Source: Ignavibacteriaceae bacterium (lineage in GTDB: Bacteria; Bacteroidota; Ignavibacteria; Ignavibacteriales; Ignavibacteriaceae). From it: a DNA stretch of 12,520 bases. The position numbers were made by a program, and so were the translations under genes. Below, in pieces: positions 1 to 7,152 of this stretch. Under the pieces are notes generated by a model. That model saw only the letters and a program-made list of their open reading frames with translations. It ran no database searches and had not been told where the DNA came from. Numbering within the stretch: position 1 is the first letter of the stretch; each line of letters starts with the position of its first letter. The stretch covers positions 1 to 12,520 of the forward strand of contig JALNWB010000118.1 in NCBI GenBank assembly GCA_023231105.1, given 5' to 3'.

Positions 1-882
1 TGATTCTTCAATACTATGCGGTTTAAATCCAAATTCCGATTCGGCTTTGATCGTTATCAGTCCCGATTTTAGCGGGCGTGGAGCCGGTTGGTTCAATTCT
101 TTGGTAATGATCGGCGTGATGAGCGATTTATCTAAATTGAAATAATCAGCAATACGAAGAGTGAAATCATAGCGCGAGAGAAATTCTCTTCCACCAATGT
201 GGTAAAGACCGAATTTCTTCTTTTCGATTACTTTGTGAATAGCGAAAGCCAGATCATCTAAAAAAGTAGCATTATTTATTTGATCGGTAACAATGCGGAT
301 CGGTTTATTGTTTCTAATTGAATCAACAACCCAGCGGACAAAATCGGCGCGCCCGGTTTTGATGATTCCATATAAAACATTTGTGCGTAAAATAGTAAAC
401 GGCGTTCCACCGATTTTTAATGCGTTTTCGCTTGCAAGTTTTGTACGTGCATAATAACCAAACGGATTCGGCGTATCAATTTCGCTGTAAGGACCTTTCG
501 TCCCGTCAAAAACATAATCGGTAGAAATATGAATAATATGGCAATCAACAACGCGCGCAGCTTCAGTGATAAACTCTAATCCCTTTACGTTTACTTTCCA
601 ACAAAGTTCGCGGTCGGTTTCGGCTTTGTCAACATTGGTGTATGCGGCGGTATTAATTATTACATCAGGATAAAAGTTGAGAATAATATTTTTTACTTCA
701 TCGCGTTGAGTAAAATCAACTTGTTTGTAATCGATACCGGGGAAAAACGGTTCGGGCTCGCTTGATGAAGCAAGAATTTCATAATTCCCGGTTTGCGCAA
801 AAAGGTGAATTGTCCGCTGCCCGAGCATTCCGTTAGCGCCAAAAATTAAAACTCTTTTTTTAAGAAAATCTTGAGAGAACAT
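1..882 (-). CDS. RmlD-like dTDP-4-dehydrorhamnose reductase / SDR sugar-nucleotide reductase (3' end outside window)
   Basis: Reading the minus strand from the ATG at 882-880 gives 294 open codons to the window edge, so the C-terminus is missing, probably by only a few residues given a usual length near 285-300. Seen: a Rossmann nucleotide-binding motif GANGMLG at residues 15-21, TAAYTNVDKAE near 78-88, STDYVFDG at 120-127, and the catalytic pattern YARTK (Y144, K148), forming an S/T-Y-K triad. These are hallmarks of extended short-chain dehydrogenases of the RmlD family, which reduce dTDP-4-keto-rhamnose with NAD(P)H in the cytoplasm. The exact substrate is not certain, because no rmlA, rmlB or rmlC is in view and related reductases act on other 4-keto sugars. 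The start lies 23 bases inside the end of the upstream kinase gene, so translation is probably coupled. It is the last visible gene of a three-gene operon with the kinase and the heparinase-like protein. Confidence 0.85.
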   Translation of the reverse strand, partial: MFSQDFLKKRVLIFGANGMLGQRTIHLFAQTGNYEILASSSEPEPFFPGIDYKQVDFTQRDEVKNIILNFYPDVIINTAAYTNVDKAETDRELCWKVNVKGLEFITEAARVVDCHIIHISTDYVFDGTKGPYSEIDTPNPFGYYARTKLASENALKIGGTPFTILRTNVLYGIIKTGRADFVRWVVDSIRNNKPIRIVTDQINNATFLDDLAFAIHKVIEKKKFGLYHIGGREFLSRYDFTLRIADYFNLDKSLITPIITKELNQPAPRPLKSGLITIKAESEFGFKPHSIEES

Positions 883-1750
883 CGTGTCGTAAATCTTTCA
901 TTTTTTTTATTTCAGAATAAGAAGCAATACATCCGCCGGCAATATTTGCAAGGGTAAAAGCCTTTTCCATATTTTTATCTTTAATATAAGAAGAAAAGAA
1001 AGCCGCGCCAAAAACATCTCCGCAGCCGACTTTATTTTTCGTTTCAATTTGAATTCTCGGAACTGAAAGCGAAAAAACTTCTCCATTTTTCATTGTATAA
1101 ACTGAAGCGCCGTGTGCGCTTTTTGTAACAAGAATTATTTTTGCTCCGCACTGCAAAAGTTCTTCCGCAATTTCTTTCTCCGATATTTTTTCACTTAGCG
1201 TAAAAAGTTCATGGTCGTTTGCTTGTACAATATCAACGGAAGAAATCCATTTCTTAACTTCGGGAATCTTGCGGAAATCTCTTCGGTAATTATCATCAAT
1301 ACCGCGTGCAAGTGAATGAATATCAAGGTAGATCGGTCCGTTATAATTTTTCCTGATCTGCTGTAAATCTTCAACGTTGATATCAAAACCGGTGATCATG
1401 TTGATAAAAATTCCATCAAATTTGTTGAGCGCTTCAAACGGAACGGTAAGCTTGTCGGTTATATTTTCGTAACGTTCGTGCCGTTCTTTCTTTTCAAAAA
1501 CATTTAAATGAATTTTTGGAATTTTATCGACATAAGAAAAATAATCATGCTTAAATTGGTCATACACAAATGCGAACAATTCATAATTATCTTTTTGAAT
1601 TGAAGTGCAAAGATAAATTTCATCTTCGGCATCTTTAAGAAAATGAAATCCGGAAGCGGAATAAAAAATCCCGCCAGGCTTTACTTCTTGTTCTTCGCCG
1701 TGAAATACAATATGGTCTTCCACCGTGTGCCCGATGATGAGTATTTTCAT
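860..1750 (-). CDS. PfkB-family carbohydrate kinase
   Basis: A 296-residue protein, the normal size for PfkB (ribokinase-like) kinases, which transfer phosphate from ATP to a sugar or nucleoside in the cytoplasm. Seen: an N-terminal strand MKILIIGHTVED, a GGIFYSASGF segment near residues 26-35 corresponding to the N-terminal glycine-rich motif, VTKSAHGASVY near 208-218, and the C-terminal signature VGCGDVFGAAF, with GCGD at 242-245 in place of the usual GAGD; D245 is the expected catalytic base. The substrate cannot be read from sequence; adenosine, fructose, ribose and heptose kinases share these motifs. The ATG at 1750 overlaps the TGA stop of the heparinase-like gene as ATGA, and its own end overlaps the start of the RmlD-like gene by 23 bases, so the three are surely cotranscribed. 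It may phosphorylate a sugar handled by its operon partners, which is inference. Confidence 0.85.
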   Translation of the reverse strand: MKILIIGHTVEDHIVFHGEEQEVKPGGIFYSASGFHFLKDAEDEIYLCTSIQKDNYELFAFVYDQFKHDYFSYVDKIPKIHLNVFEKKERHERYENITDKLTVPFEALNKFDGIFINMITGFDINVEDLQQIRKNYNGPIYLDIHSLARGIDDNYRRDFRKIPEVKKWISSVDIVQANDHELFTLSEKISEKEIAEELLQCGAKIILVTKSAHGASVYTMKNGEVFSLSVPRIQIETKNKVGCGDVFGAAFFSSYIKDKNMEKAFTLANIAGGCIASYSEIKKMKDLRHDVLSRFS

Positions 1751-3741
1751 AACAAATCAATTTCTATAATGTAAAATGTGGGGAGAATTTCATGCAACAC
1801 GGTGTGAATTTTTTTCGCATGGTGCAAAACTCTGTAACCCGGCGAGTAAACCGAATCCTGCAAATACGTTTCAAAATTTTCACTTGAACTGTGGAAGCAA
1901 ATCTGTAATTTTGCTTCACCATTTTTCAGCAGATATTTGTTCGGTTCTATTTTTTCAATTTCAACTTCATGGTGCAAATGCAAATGAGAAACGATTTTGT
2001 GTTTCTTCCCGCCCAGAAATTCATCTTTAATTTTAATTTTCTTTTTCTCTTTAAGAAAATAAAATCCTCTTTTGCAGATTACAGGATCGGAAAGCCGGAC
2101 GTACGCAAAATGCTGCGCAACCAGAATATCTTCTTCATTATCCGTTTGCCATTCAATGATCTTCGGTTTTGTTAAATCTTCTTTAATATTAAAAAGTCCG
2201 TTAAAATCAGCAAGCTGCGTATTATCTATCGAAAAAGTGTTGTGCGAAAAAACCGAACGAAGTTTATTACGCAAATCTTTATCAGCATAAAAAGAATACG
2301 TTCCCGAATCAACAAAAAATAATTTGTTTTTATAAAGCAGCTCGAAGGTGAACGTATCATTGTGTCCCGGAGCGCCGGAACCGGATTTACCTATTTCTGA
2401 AGCGCGAATAAACATATCTGTTTCTTTCGTGCGAAAGAGATAATGTCCGCCTTTGGTTAATCCAAACGATGATGATCGTTCCGCATTGCTTTTCATAGAT
2501 TGAAAACTTCTTGTTGCTTCTGCTCCAAAAAGAAAAAGCAAATATGTTGACCCAGCCGCTTCAGGTAATTTTAATTTTTCATCATTAAAAAGATATGCAC
2601 CGACGGAAAGCAATTCATCGATATATCTCGATTGATCAGATGATGAAAAATCTATAATTGGCGAAGTGAAGGCATCGCCAATGTTTGGGAGAGAATTATT
2701 TTTTTCATTTTGCGAAGTTGATCTTTTGTACTGGTTTAGCACAAATAACATTTCATGCAAACGCCGGTTGTATTCATCCGAAACTTTTTTCCCTTTTCGT
2801 TCCAAGAAATATTTTGCGAGCAAAAACAATTCTGTGTTTAACGGATGAAGTTGAACCGACTGCTCAAAACTTACTCCGTCTTCAAATACTTGCCGGCGGA
2901 TCTCCTGTTCAAATTGAGAAGCAGAAAAATGGAAAAGTCTTTCCGCGTAAGCTTTGTTTTGAATGAACATGCTCGCGCACAAAAGCCCAAGATGAACAAG
3001 AACGTAACGGTGATCGCGAACTTCTGAATATTCAATAGTATGCTCTAGAAAAAGCGAGTGAAGCAAAACGGTTTCCTGGATGCGAAGAAAACGCTGCTCG
3101 TTTAGTAAAGGGGATTCAAGAAAAAAACCGAATCCAAAAATTATATTGATTAAACGAATTGCCGCTTCGGATGGATTTGCCCACTGCACGCCGGTAAAGT
3201 TTGCAGTAGATAAGATGAAATCATCAACAAGTGAAAAATACTTTTCAGAATATTTTTCGTCACTTGTTATAAGATATGCGGCGCCGAGTGTAGAGAGCTG
3301 GTGCATTCTTCCCAATTCCCAAGCGGTTTGCACGTCAACTCCTTTGGGAAAATCTTCAACAGAAATATTCCAATACGGTTCGTTTGGAAAAGCAAACGAA
3401 GAAAGATAATCGTAATCCCATCGAACTTTTTCACCCAACATTTTTTCTTCAACACCGAAAAAGGTAACCCGGTGCTGGAGAACTTTTTCTGCTTCAACTA
3501 AAATAGTTGCATCGCTTCCTTCTTCCTTTGAAAATTTCTTTATTAACTCTTTTTCGCTTGCAGAGGAAAGGACTGGAAAGGGAAAGGAATCTTTTAACAC
3601 CTGCAGTTGTTGTTGATTATACGAGGGAAGTGACGGCAGTTTTATTTGCTTTCCATAACGTAATGCCGTTTCAACCTCGCGGCGGAATATTTTCTTTTTT
3701 GTTCCCGCATTAAAAGCGAGAAATTTATTTAACAGGCTCAT
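1747..3741 (-). CDS. Heparinase II/III family protein (possible polysaccharide lyase, altered active site)
   Basis: A 664-residue protein with the two-part layout of the heparinase II/III superfamily: a helical toroid (roughly residues 110-400) followed by a beta-sandwich C-terminal domain (roughly 425-660). Seen in the second part: GHNDTFTFEL from residue 459, VDSGTYSF at 477-484 and RSVFSHNTFSID near 495-506, all typical of this family. In the toroid, ANPSEAAIRL (188-197) and EQSVQLHPLNTEL (293-305) mark the substrate cleft. Family members cleave uronic-acid glycans by beta-elimination. Two positions look unusual: the usual NH pair reads D242-H243, and the tyrosine usually present in the EQS..YH segment is L298. 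Activity may be altered or lost. There is no signal peptide or lipobox, so a cytoplasmic location is suggested, unusual for a lyase that attacks external polymer. Such proteins also occur inside exopolysaccharide biosynthesis loci, which suits the sugar kinase and RmlD-like genes downstream. The ATG at 3741 opens the operon. Confidence 0.82.
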   Translation of the reverse strand: MSLLNKFLAFNAGTKKKIFRREVETALRYGKQIKLPSLPSYNQQQLQVLKDSFPFPVLSSASEKELIKKFSKEEGSDATILVEAEKVLQHRVTFFGVEEKMLGEKVRWDYDYLSSFAFPNEPYWNISVEDFPKGVDVQTAWELGRMHQLSTLGAAYLITSDEKYSEKYFSLVDDFILSTANFTGVQWANPSEAAIRLINIIFGFGFFLESPLLNEQRFLRIQETVLLHSLFLEHTIEYSEVRDHRYVLVHLGLLCASMFIQNKAYAERLFHFSASQFEQEIRRQVFEDGVSFEQSVQLHPLNTELFLLAKYFLERKGKKVSDEYNRRLHEMLFVLNQYKRSTSQNEKNNSLPNIGDAFTSPIIDFSSSDQSRYIDELLSVGAYLFNDEKLKLPEAAGSTYLLFLFGAEATRSFQSMKSNAERSSSFGLTKGGHYLFRTKETDMFIRASEIGKSGSGAPGHNDTFTFELLYKNKLFFVDSGTYSFYADKDLRNKLRSVFSHNTFSIDNTQLADFNGLFNIKEDLTKPKIIEWQTDNEEDILVAQHFAYVRLSDPVICKRGFYFLKEKKKIKIKDEFLGGKKHKIVSHLHLHHEVEIEKIEPNKYLLKNGEAKLQICFHSSSENFETYLQDSVYSPGYRVLHHAKKIHTVLHEILPTFYIIEIDLL

Positions 3742-3917
3742 GTTTTATAAAATAATTTAAAAATAAACGGATAATTTTGGAAACGAAGAGATAAAGCAAC
3801 AAATTTTTACGAAAACTTCATTCAATTGAAATTACCATAGTTTAAAATAAAAATAATAATTAATTTTCTTTTAGTTTTGGTCATAATTACTTTCTCAAAT
3901 CGACAAACGGATTTACT
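3742..3917. promoter_or_regulatory. Divergent intergenic region with candidate bshA promoter
   Basis: This 176-base, very AT-rich gap separates the leftward heparinase operon from rightward bshA and must hold both promoters. On the plus strand TAGTTTTG at 3872-3879 matches the TAnnTTTG -7 element of Bacteroidota promoters and would give a leader of about 30 bases; no clear TTTG element sits at the matching upstream distance. An alternative sigma70-like pair is TTGAAA at 3826-3831 and TAAAAA at 3848-3853, 16 bases apart. AT-rich DNA yields such matches by chance, so neither is firm. No clear promoter was picked out for the minus strand. Neither flanking start has a strong Shine-Dalgarno. Confidence 0.35.
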
Positions 3918-5045
3918 ATGAAAATTGGAATTACTTGCTACCCAACATACGGCGGCAGCGGAGTTATTGCTACGGAACTCGGCAAAGAACTCGCATTAAA
4001 AGGTCACGAAGTGCATTTTGTTTCGTATGCACTCCCGTTTCGCTTAACGCATTTTGTTGAAAATATTTTTTTTCACGAAGTAGAAACAAGCAACTATCCA
4101 TTGTTTGAATTTTCGTTGTACACGCTTGCACTTGCAAGTAAAATGGTTGAAGTTGCTCGGTACGAAAATCTCGATTTATTTCACGTTCATTACGCAATTC
4201 CTCATGCCACGAGCGCTTACCTGGCAAAACAAATTATCAAAGAGAAAAGTGATATTAAAATTATTACCACGCTGCACGGTACGGATATTTCGTTGGTGGG
4301 ATTGGAACCCTCCTTTTCTCATCTCGTAAAATTCAGCATCGAGCAAAGCGATGGAGTAACCGCTGTCTCAAGAAATTTAAAAGGACAAACAATAACAAAT
4401 TATAAAATCGAAAAAGATATTTGCGTGATTCCAAATTTCGTTGATACAAAAATATTTTCTCCTCAACCACCTGGACAATTAAAAAAACATTTGGCGCCAA
4501 ACGGTGAAAAAATATTAATTCACACTTCAAACTTTAGACCCGTGAAAAGAGTATCGGATACTCTTAAAATTTTGAATATCGTTGCAAAAGAAATCCCGTG
4601 CAAACTTGTGTTAATTGGCGATGGACCCGATCGTTCCGAATGCGAGCGGTTATGCCGTGAGCTTGATTTGTGCGATAAAGTTATTTTCCTCGGCAAGCAG
4701 GATGGCTTGGCGGAGATTCTTAATTGCGGAGATTTATTTTTAATACCTTCACAATCGGAGAGCTTTGGTTTGGCGGCTCTTGAAGCGATGTCTTGCGGTT
4801 TGCCCGTTATCAGTTCAAGCGTTGGCGGTTTGCCGGAATTAATGTCCCACAACGAAACCGGTTACATCGCAGAGTTCGGTGATGTTGAACGGATGGCAAA
4901 ATATGCAATTGAACTTTTGACCAACGAAAAGAAGTATCATACTTTTTCCACAAATGCACGGGCACGCGCGGTTGAAAAGTTTGATAAGTCGATCATCATT
5001 CCGCAGTATGAAGAGTATTATAAAAAGATTTTGAGCGGTAGTTAG
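3918..5045 (+). CDS. bshA: N-acetyl-alpha-D-glucosaminyl L-malate synthase (bacillithiol biosynthesis)
   Basis: A GT4-family retaining glycosyltransferase of 375 residues, the usual BshA length. It joins UDP-GlcNAc and L-malate to form GlcNAc-malate, the first step of bacillithiol synthesis in the cytoplasm. Seen: the opening MKIGITCYPTYGGSGVIATE, close to the BshA N-terminus of Firmicutes and Bacteroidota, with the glycine loop at 12-15; VSYALPFRL near 35-43; FHVHYAIPHA at 88-97; TTLHGTDIS near 117-125; IPNFVDTKIF at 171-180; and the nucleotide-sugar EX7E motif with E281 and E289 in SESFGLAALEAMSCGLP. These together distinguish it from general glycosyltransferases. The deacetylase BshB and ligase BshC are not in the window. 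The ATG at 3918 has no strong Shine-Dalgarno. The TAG stop falls within a 7-base-period array, and a YgjV/GNAT-like gene follows 57 bases after the stop, probably in the same transcript. Confidence 0.93.
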   Translation: MKIGITCYPTYGGSGVIATELGKELALKGHEVHFVSYALPFRLTHFVENIFFHEVETSNYPLFEFSLYTLALASKMVEVARYENLDLFHVHYAIPHATSAYLAKQIIKEKSDIKIITTLHGTDISLVGLEPSFSHLVKFSIEQSDGVTAVSRNLKGQTITNYKIEKDICVIPNFVDTKIFSPQPPGQLKKHLAPNGEKILIHTSNFRPVKRVSDTLKILNIVAKEIPCKLVLIGDGPDRSECERLCRELDLCDKVIFLGKQDGLAEILNCGDLFLIPSQSESFGLAALEAMSCGLPVISSSVGGLPELMSHNETGYIAEFGDVERMAKYAIELLTNEKKYHTFSTNARARAVEKFDKSIIIPQYEEYYKKILSGS

Positions 5046-5071
5046 TCATTGGTCAATAGTCATTTGCCATT
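5042..5071 (+). repeat. Heptamer-period array at bshA stop codon
   Basis: From 5043 the sequence can be read as four 7-base units: TAGTCAT, TGGTCAA, TAGTCAT and TTGCCAT, with the first and third identical. The first unit supplies the TAG stop of bshA. The motif resembles the short tandemly repeated heptamers scattered through cyanobacterial and some Bacteroidota-side genomes. Function is unknown. Confidence 0.6.
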
Positions 5072-5091
5072 CTTTTCAATTCAACTTGTTT

Positions 5092-5105
5092 AGGAGAAAA
5101 ATATC
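5092..5105 (+). promoter_or_regulatory. Shine-Dalgarno and non-ATG (ATC) start
   Basis: AGGAG at 5092-5096 is followed after 6 bases by the in-frame codon ATC at 5103-5105. The reading frame opens at a TAG at 5091-5093, so there is no room for an earlier start. The peptide right after ATC (QTTEFIGYAASVLVA) matches the expected N-terminus of this membrane-protein family, which argues that ATC is the true start, or that it is an ATG altered by mutation or read error. Confidence 0.6.
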
Positions 5106-5720
5106 CAAACTACAGAATTTATCGGTTACGCGGCTTCTGTTCTGGTGGCTGTTTCGCTTATGATGAGCGGAATTGTAAAACTTAGAATTATCAATTTAGC
5201 CGGTGCAATTATTTTTACGGTTTACGGACTGCTCATCGGCGCTTTGCCGGTGGCTATCGTGAACGGTTTCATCTGCGTCGTCGATATTTATTACTTGTAT
5301 GATATTTTCAAAGCGAAAGAATATTTCAAAGTTTTGGAAGTGATGCACGACTCGGAATATCTCCACTACTTTTTAAATTTTCATGAACGTGAAATAAAAA
5401 AGTATATGCCGACTTTTTCATTTAAAGGAAATGACGACTCCATTGTTTTTTTCATCCTGAGAAATTCAATTCCGGCAGGATTAATTTGCGCTAAAAAGAA
5501 TAGTGATGAAAGTCTTTTTGTAGAACTTGATTTTGTCATTCCCGGTTATAGAGATTTGAAGATCGGCAAATACGTTTATCAAAATATTTTCAGCAAAAAG
5601 AAGATTAAAAAACTTTACAGCAATCCCGGCAATGCAAAACATGATTCGTATTTACAGAAAATGGGATTTGTGAAAACCGAGTTAAACACAAAACCCATCT
5701 TCTGTTTGGAAATTGAATGA
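5103..5720 (+). CDS. YgjV-like membrane protein fused to a GNAT-like acetyltransferase domain
   Basis: About 205 residues from the ATC start. The first 70 residues hold three hydrophobic stretches (around residues 5-21, 28-48 and 50-68), with the IGYAASVLVAVSLMM and LRIINLAGAIIF patterns of YgjV-like inner-membrane proteins. The rest is soluble: ILRNSIPAGLICAKK, LFVELDFVIPGYRDLKIGKYVYQ and a C-terminal SNPGNAKHDSYLQKMGFVK, which together look like the acetyl-CoA-binding and beta-bulge parts of a GNAT fold; the usual RxxGxG/A loop is degenerate here. The likely arrangement is an inner-membrane protein with a cytoplasmic acyltransferase-like domain; the substrate is unknown. Later in-frame starts (GTG at 5145, ATG at 5160) would delete much of the first membrane segment and lack a Shine-Dalgarno. 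It follows bshA by 57 bases and ends 9 bases before the convergent dehydrogenase gene. Confidence 0.72.
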   Translation: MQTTEFIGYAASVLVAVSLMMSGIVKLRIINLAGAIIFTVYGLLIGALPVAIVNGFICVVDIYYLYDIFKAKEYFKVLEVMHDSEYLHYFLNFHEREIKKYMPTFSFKGNDDSIVFFILRNSIPAGLICAKKNSDESLFVELDFVIPGYRDLKIGKYVYQNIFSKKKIKKLYSNPGNAKHDSYLQKMGFVKTELNTKPIFCLEIE

Positions 5721-5729
5721 TTTTTTTGC

Positions 5730-7055
5730 TTAAGCTTTTACAATCTTTTCGTTTACAATTCCGTTTTTACCAAACGCATTTCGTGTATCAACAATAAGCT
5801 GCGCGTTATCAGCTATCAATTGATAATCATAATTTGAATGATCGGTGCTGAGCAGCAACACATCATATGTTTGGATATTTTCTTTTGTCAGCGGAACCGA
5901 TTCCATATCATATTCATATTTTCGTGTCTTCGGCAGTTTCGGCACATAAGGATCGTTATAATCAACAATACAGCCGCGCTCTCTTAAAATTTCAATTAAC
6001 TTCAGCGAAGGCGATTCGCGCATATCGTCAATATCTTTTTTATATGATGCGCCGAGAATTAACACCTTCGATCCGTTAAGCGATTTTTTTTGTTTGTTCA
6101 ATGCATCTGCTGTTTTTTCAATAACGTAATACGGCATTAAGGTATTTATTTCGCCGGCTAATTCAATAAACTTTGTGTTGATGTCGAACTCTCTCGCTTT
6201 CCATGTTAAGTAAAAAGGATCAATCGGGATGCAGTGCCCGCCGAGACCGGGACCGGGATAAAACGCATGAAACCCGAACGGTTTTGTTTTTGCCGCTTCA
6301 ATTACTTCCCAGACATCGATGCCCATTCTATCAAACACTAACTTCAATTCATTCACTAAAGCGATATTGACCGAGCGATAAATGTTCTCCAACAATTTTG
6401 TTGCTTCGGCGGCTTTTGGAGATGAGACAGCAACAGTTTTTACAATTACTTGATTGTATAAAGCCTGCGTTATCTTTAAACAATTTGGAGTCATTCCGCC
6501 GATAACTTTTGGAATGGTTGCAGTAGAAAAATTTGGATTATTCGGGTCTTCTCTTTCCGGCGAAAAAGCTAAATAAAAATCTTCACCGACGATTAATTTT
6601 TCTTTTCCCGCTTGTGAATTTTCAAGTAAGGGAAGAAGAATTTCTTCGGTGGTTCCAGGATAGGTTGATGATTCAAGTACAACGAGTTGTCCTTTTCTAA
6701 AATATTGCGCGATCGTTTTAGCCGAATTGACGATGAAACTCATATCCGGTTCGCGGTGCTCATCCAAAGGAGTTGGAACACAAATAATTATTGCATCAAC
6801 TTGCGGGAGCTGAGAAAAATCTGTTGTAGCTGAAAATTTTCCGGCAGAAACAACTTCATTTATTCTTTCCGAAGCAATATGTTTTATGTATGATTTACCT
6901 TCGGCAATAAATTTCGATTTTCTTTCATCAAGATCAAAGCCGACAACACGAAATCTTTTTTTTGCAAATTCAAGCGCCAAAGGTAAACCAACGTATCCCA
7001 ATCCGATGATGCCGACTACCGCTGTTTTGTTTTCAATTTTATTTAAGAGTGTCAA
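5730..7055 (-). CDS. UDP-N-acetyl sugar 6-dehydrogenase (WbpA/WecC-type nucleotide sugar dehydrogenase)
   Basis: A 441-residue NAD-dependent nucleotide-sugar dehydrogenase, full length. It oxidises C6 of a UDP-N-acetylhexosamine twice to the uronic acid, a precursor of capsule, O-antigen or exopolysaccharide. Seen: the NAD-binding GLGYVG at 18-23, CVPTPLDEHREPD from 92, ESSTYPGTTEE from 128, FSPERED near 164-170, K220 and N224 in the AEATKLLENIYRSVN helix, and the catalytic cysteine C275 in GGHCIPIDP. The GGHCIPIDP form with PTPLDEHREPD fits UDP-GlcNAc or UDP-ManNAc dehydrogenases rather than UDP-glucose dehydrogenase. The start is TTG at 7055-7053 with an AAAGGG Shine-Dalgarno nearby; an in-frame TAG at 7076-7074 leaves no upstream alternative, and the Rossmann motif begins at the normal distance. 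It lies 97 bases after the lipoprotein gene in the same direction, so readthrough or its own promoter are both possible. Confidence 0.92.
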   Translation of the reverse strand: MTLLNKIENKTAVVGIIGLGYVGLPLALEFAKKRFRVVGFDLDERKSKFIAEGKSYIKHIASERINEVVSAGKFSATTDFSQLPQVDAIIICVPTPLDEHREPDMSFIVNSAKTIAQYFRKGQLVVLESSTYPGTTEEILLPLLENSQAGKEKLIVGEDFYLAFSPEREDPNNPNFSTATIPKVIGGMTPNCLKITQALYNQVIVKTVAVSSPKAAEATKLLENIYRSVNIALVNELKLVFDRMGIDVWEVIEAAKTKPFGFHAFYPGPGLGGHCIPIDPFYLTWKAREFDINTKFIELAGEINTLMPYYVIEKTADALNKQKKSLNGSKVLILGASYKKDIDDMRESPSLKLIEILRERGCIVDYNDPYVPKLPKTRKYEYDMESVPLTKENIQTYDVLLLSTDHSNYDYQLIADNAQLIVDTRNAFGKNGIVNEKIVKA

Positions 7056-7152
7056 ACTATTTTTCCCTTTATTCTATTTAATCATTTTTGTGGTTGAAAA
7101 ATAAGAAAAGAAACCGGAACATTTATGAGCAGCCGCCTCTCATTTGAAGAAT

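Noticed and set aside
1776..3713. Several plus-strand open frames of 60-109 codons opposite the heparinase-like gene
   Set aside because: They overlap each other and a well-supported gene, show no family motif, and read as basic, cysteine- or phenylalanine-rich shadow translations.
5145..5147. GTG at 5145 as the start of the YgjV/GNAT-like gene
   Set aside because: It would remove 14 residues of the conserved first membrane segment and has no Shine-Dalgarno, unlike the ATC at 5103.
5721..5740. T-run plus palindrome GCTTAAGC between the convergent genes, considered as a bidirectional terminator
   Set aside because: The palindrome leaves no loop and lies within the end of the dehydrogenase coding region; no stable hairpin precedes the T-run on the plus strand.
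7125..7143. Inverted repeat ATGAG...CTCAT after the lipoprotein gene, considered as a terminator
   Set aside because: The stem is only 5 base pairs around a 9-base loop, and the T-rich stretch on the minus strand begins well past it, so it does not meet the usual intrinsic terminator pattern.
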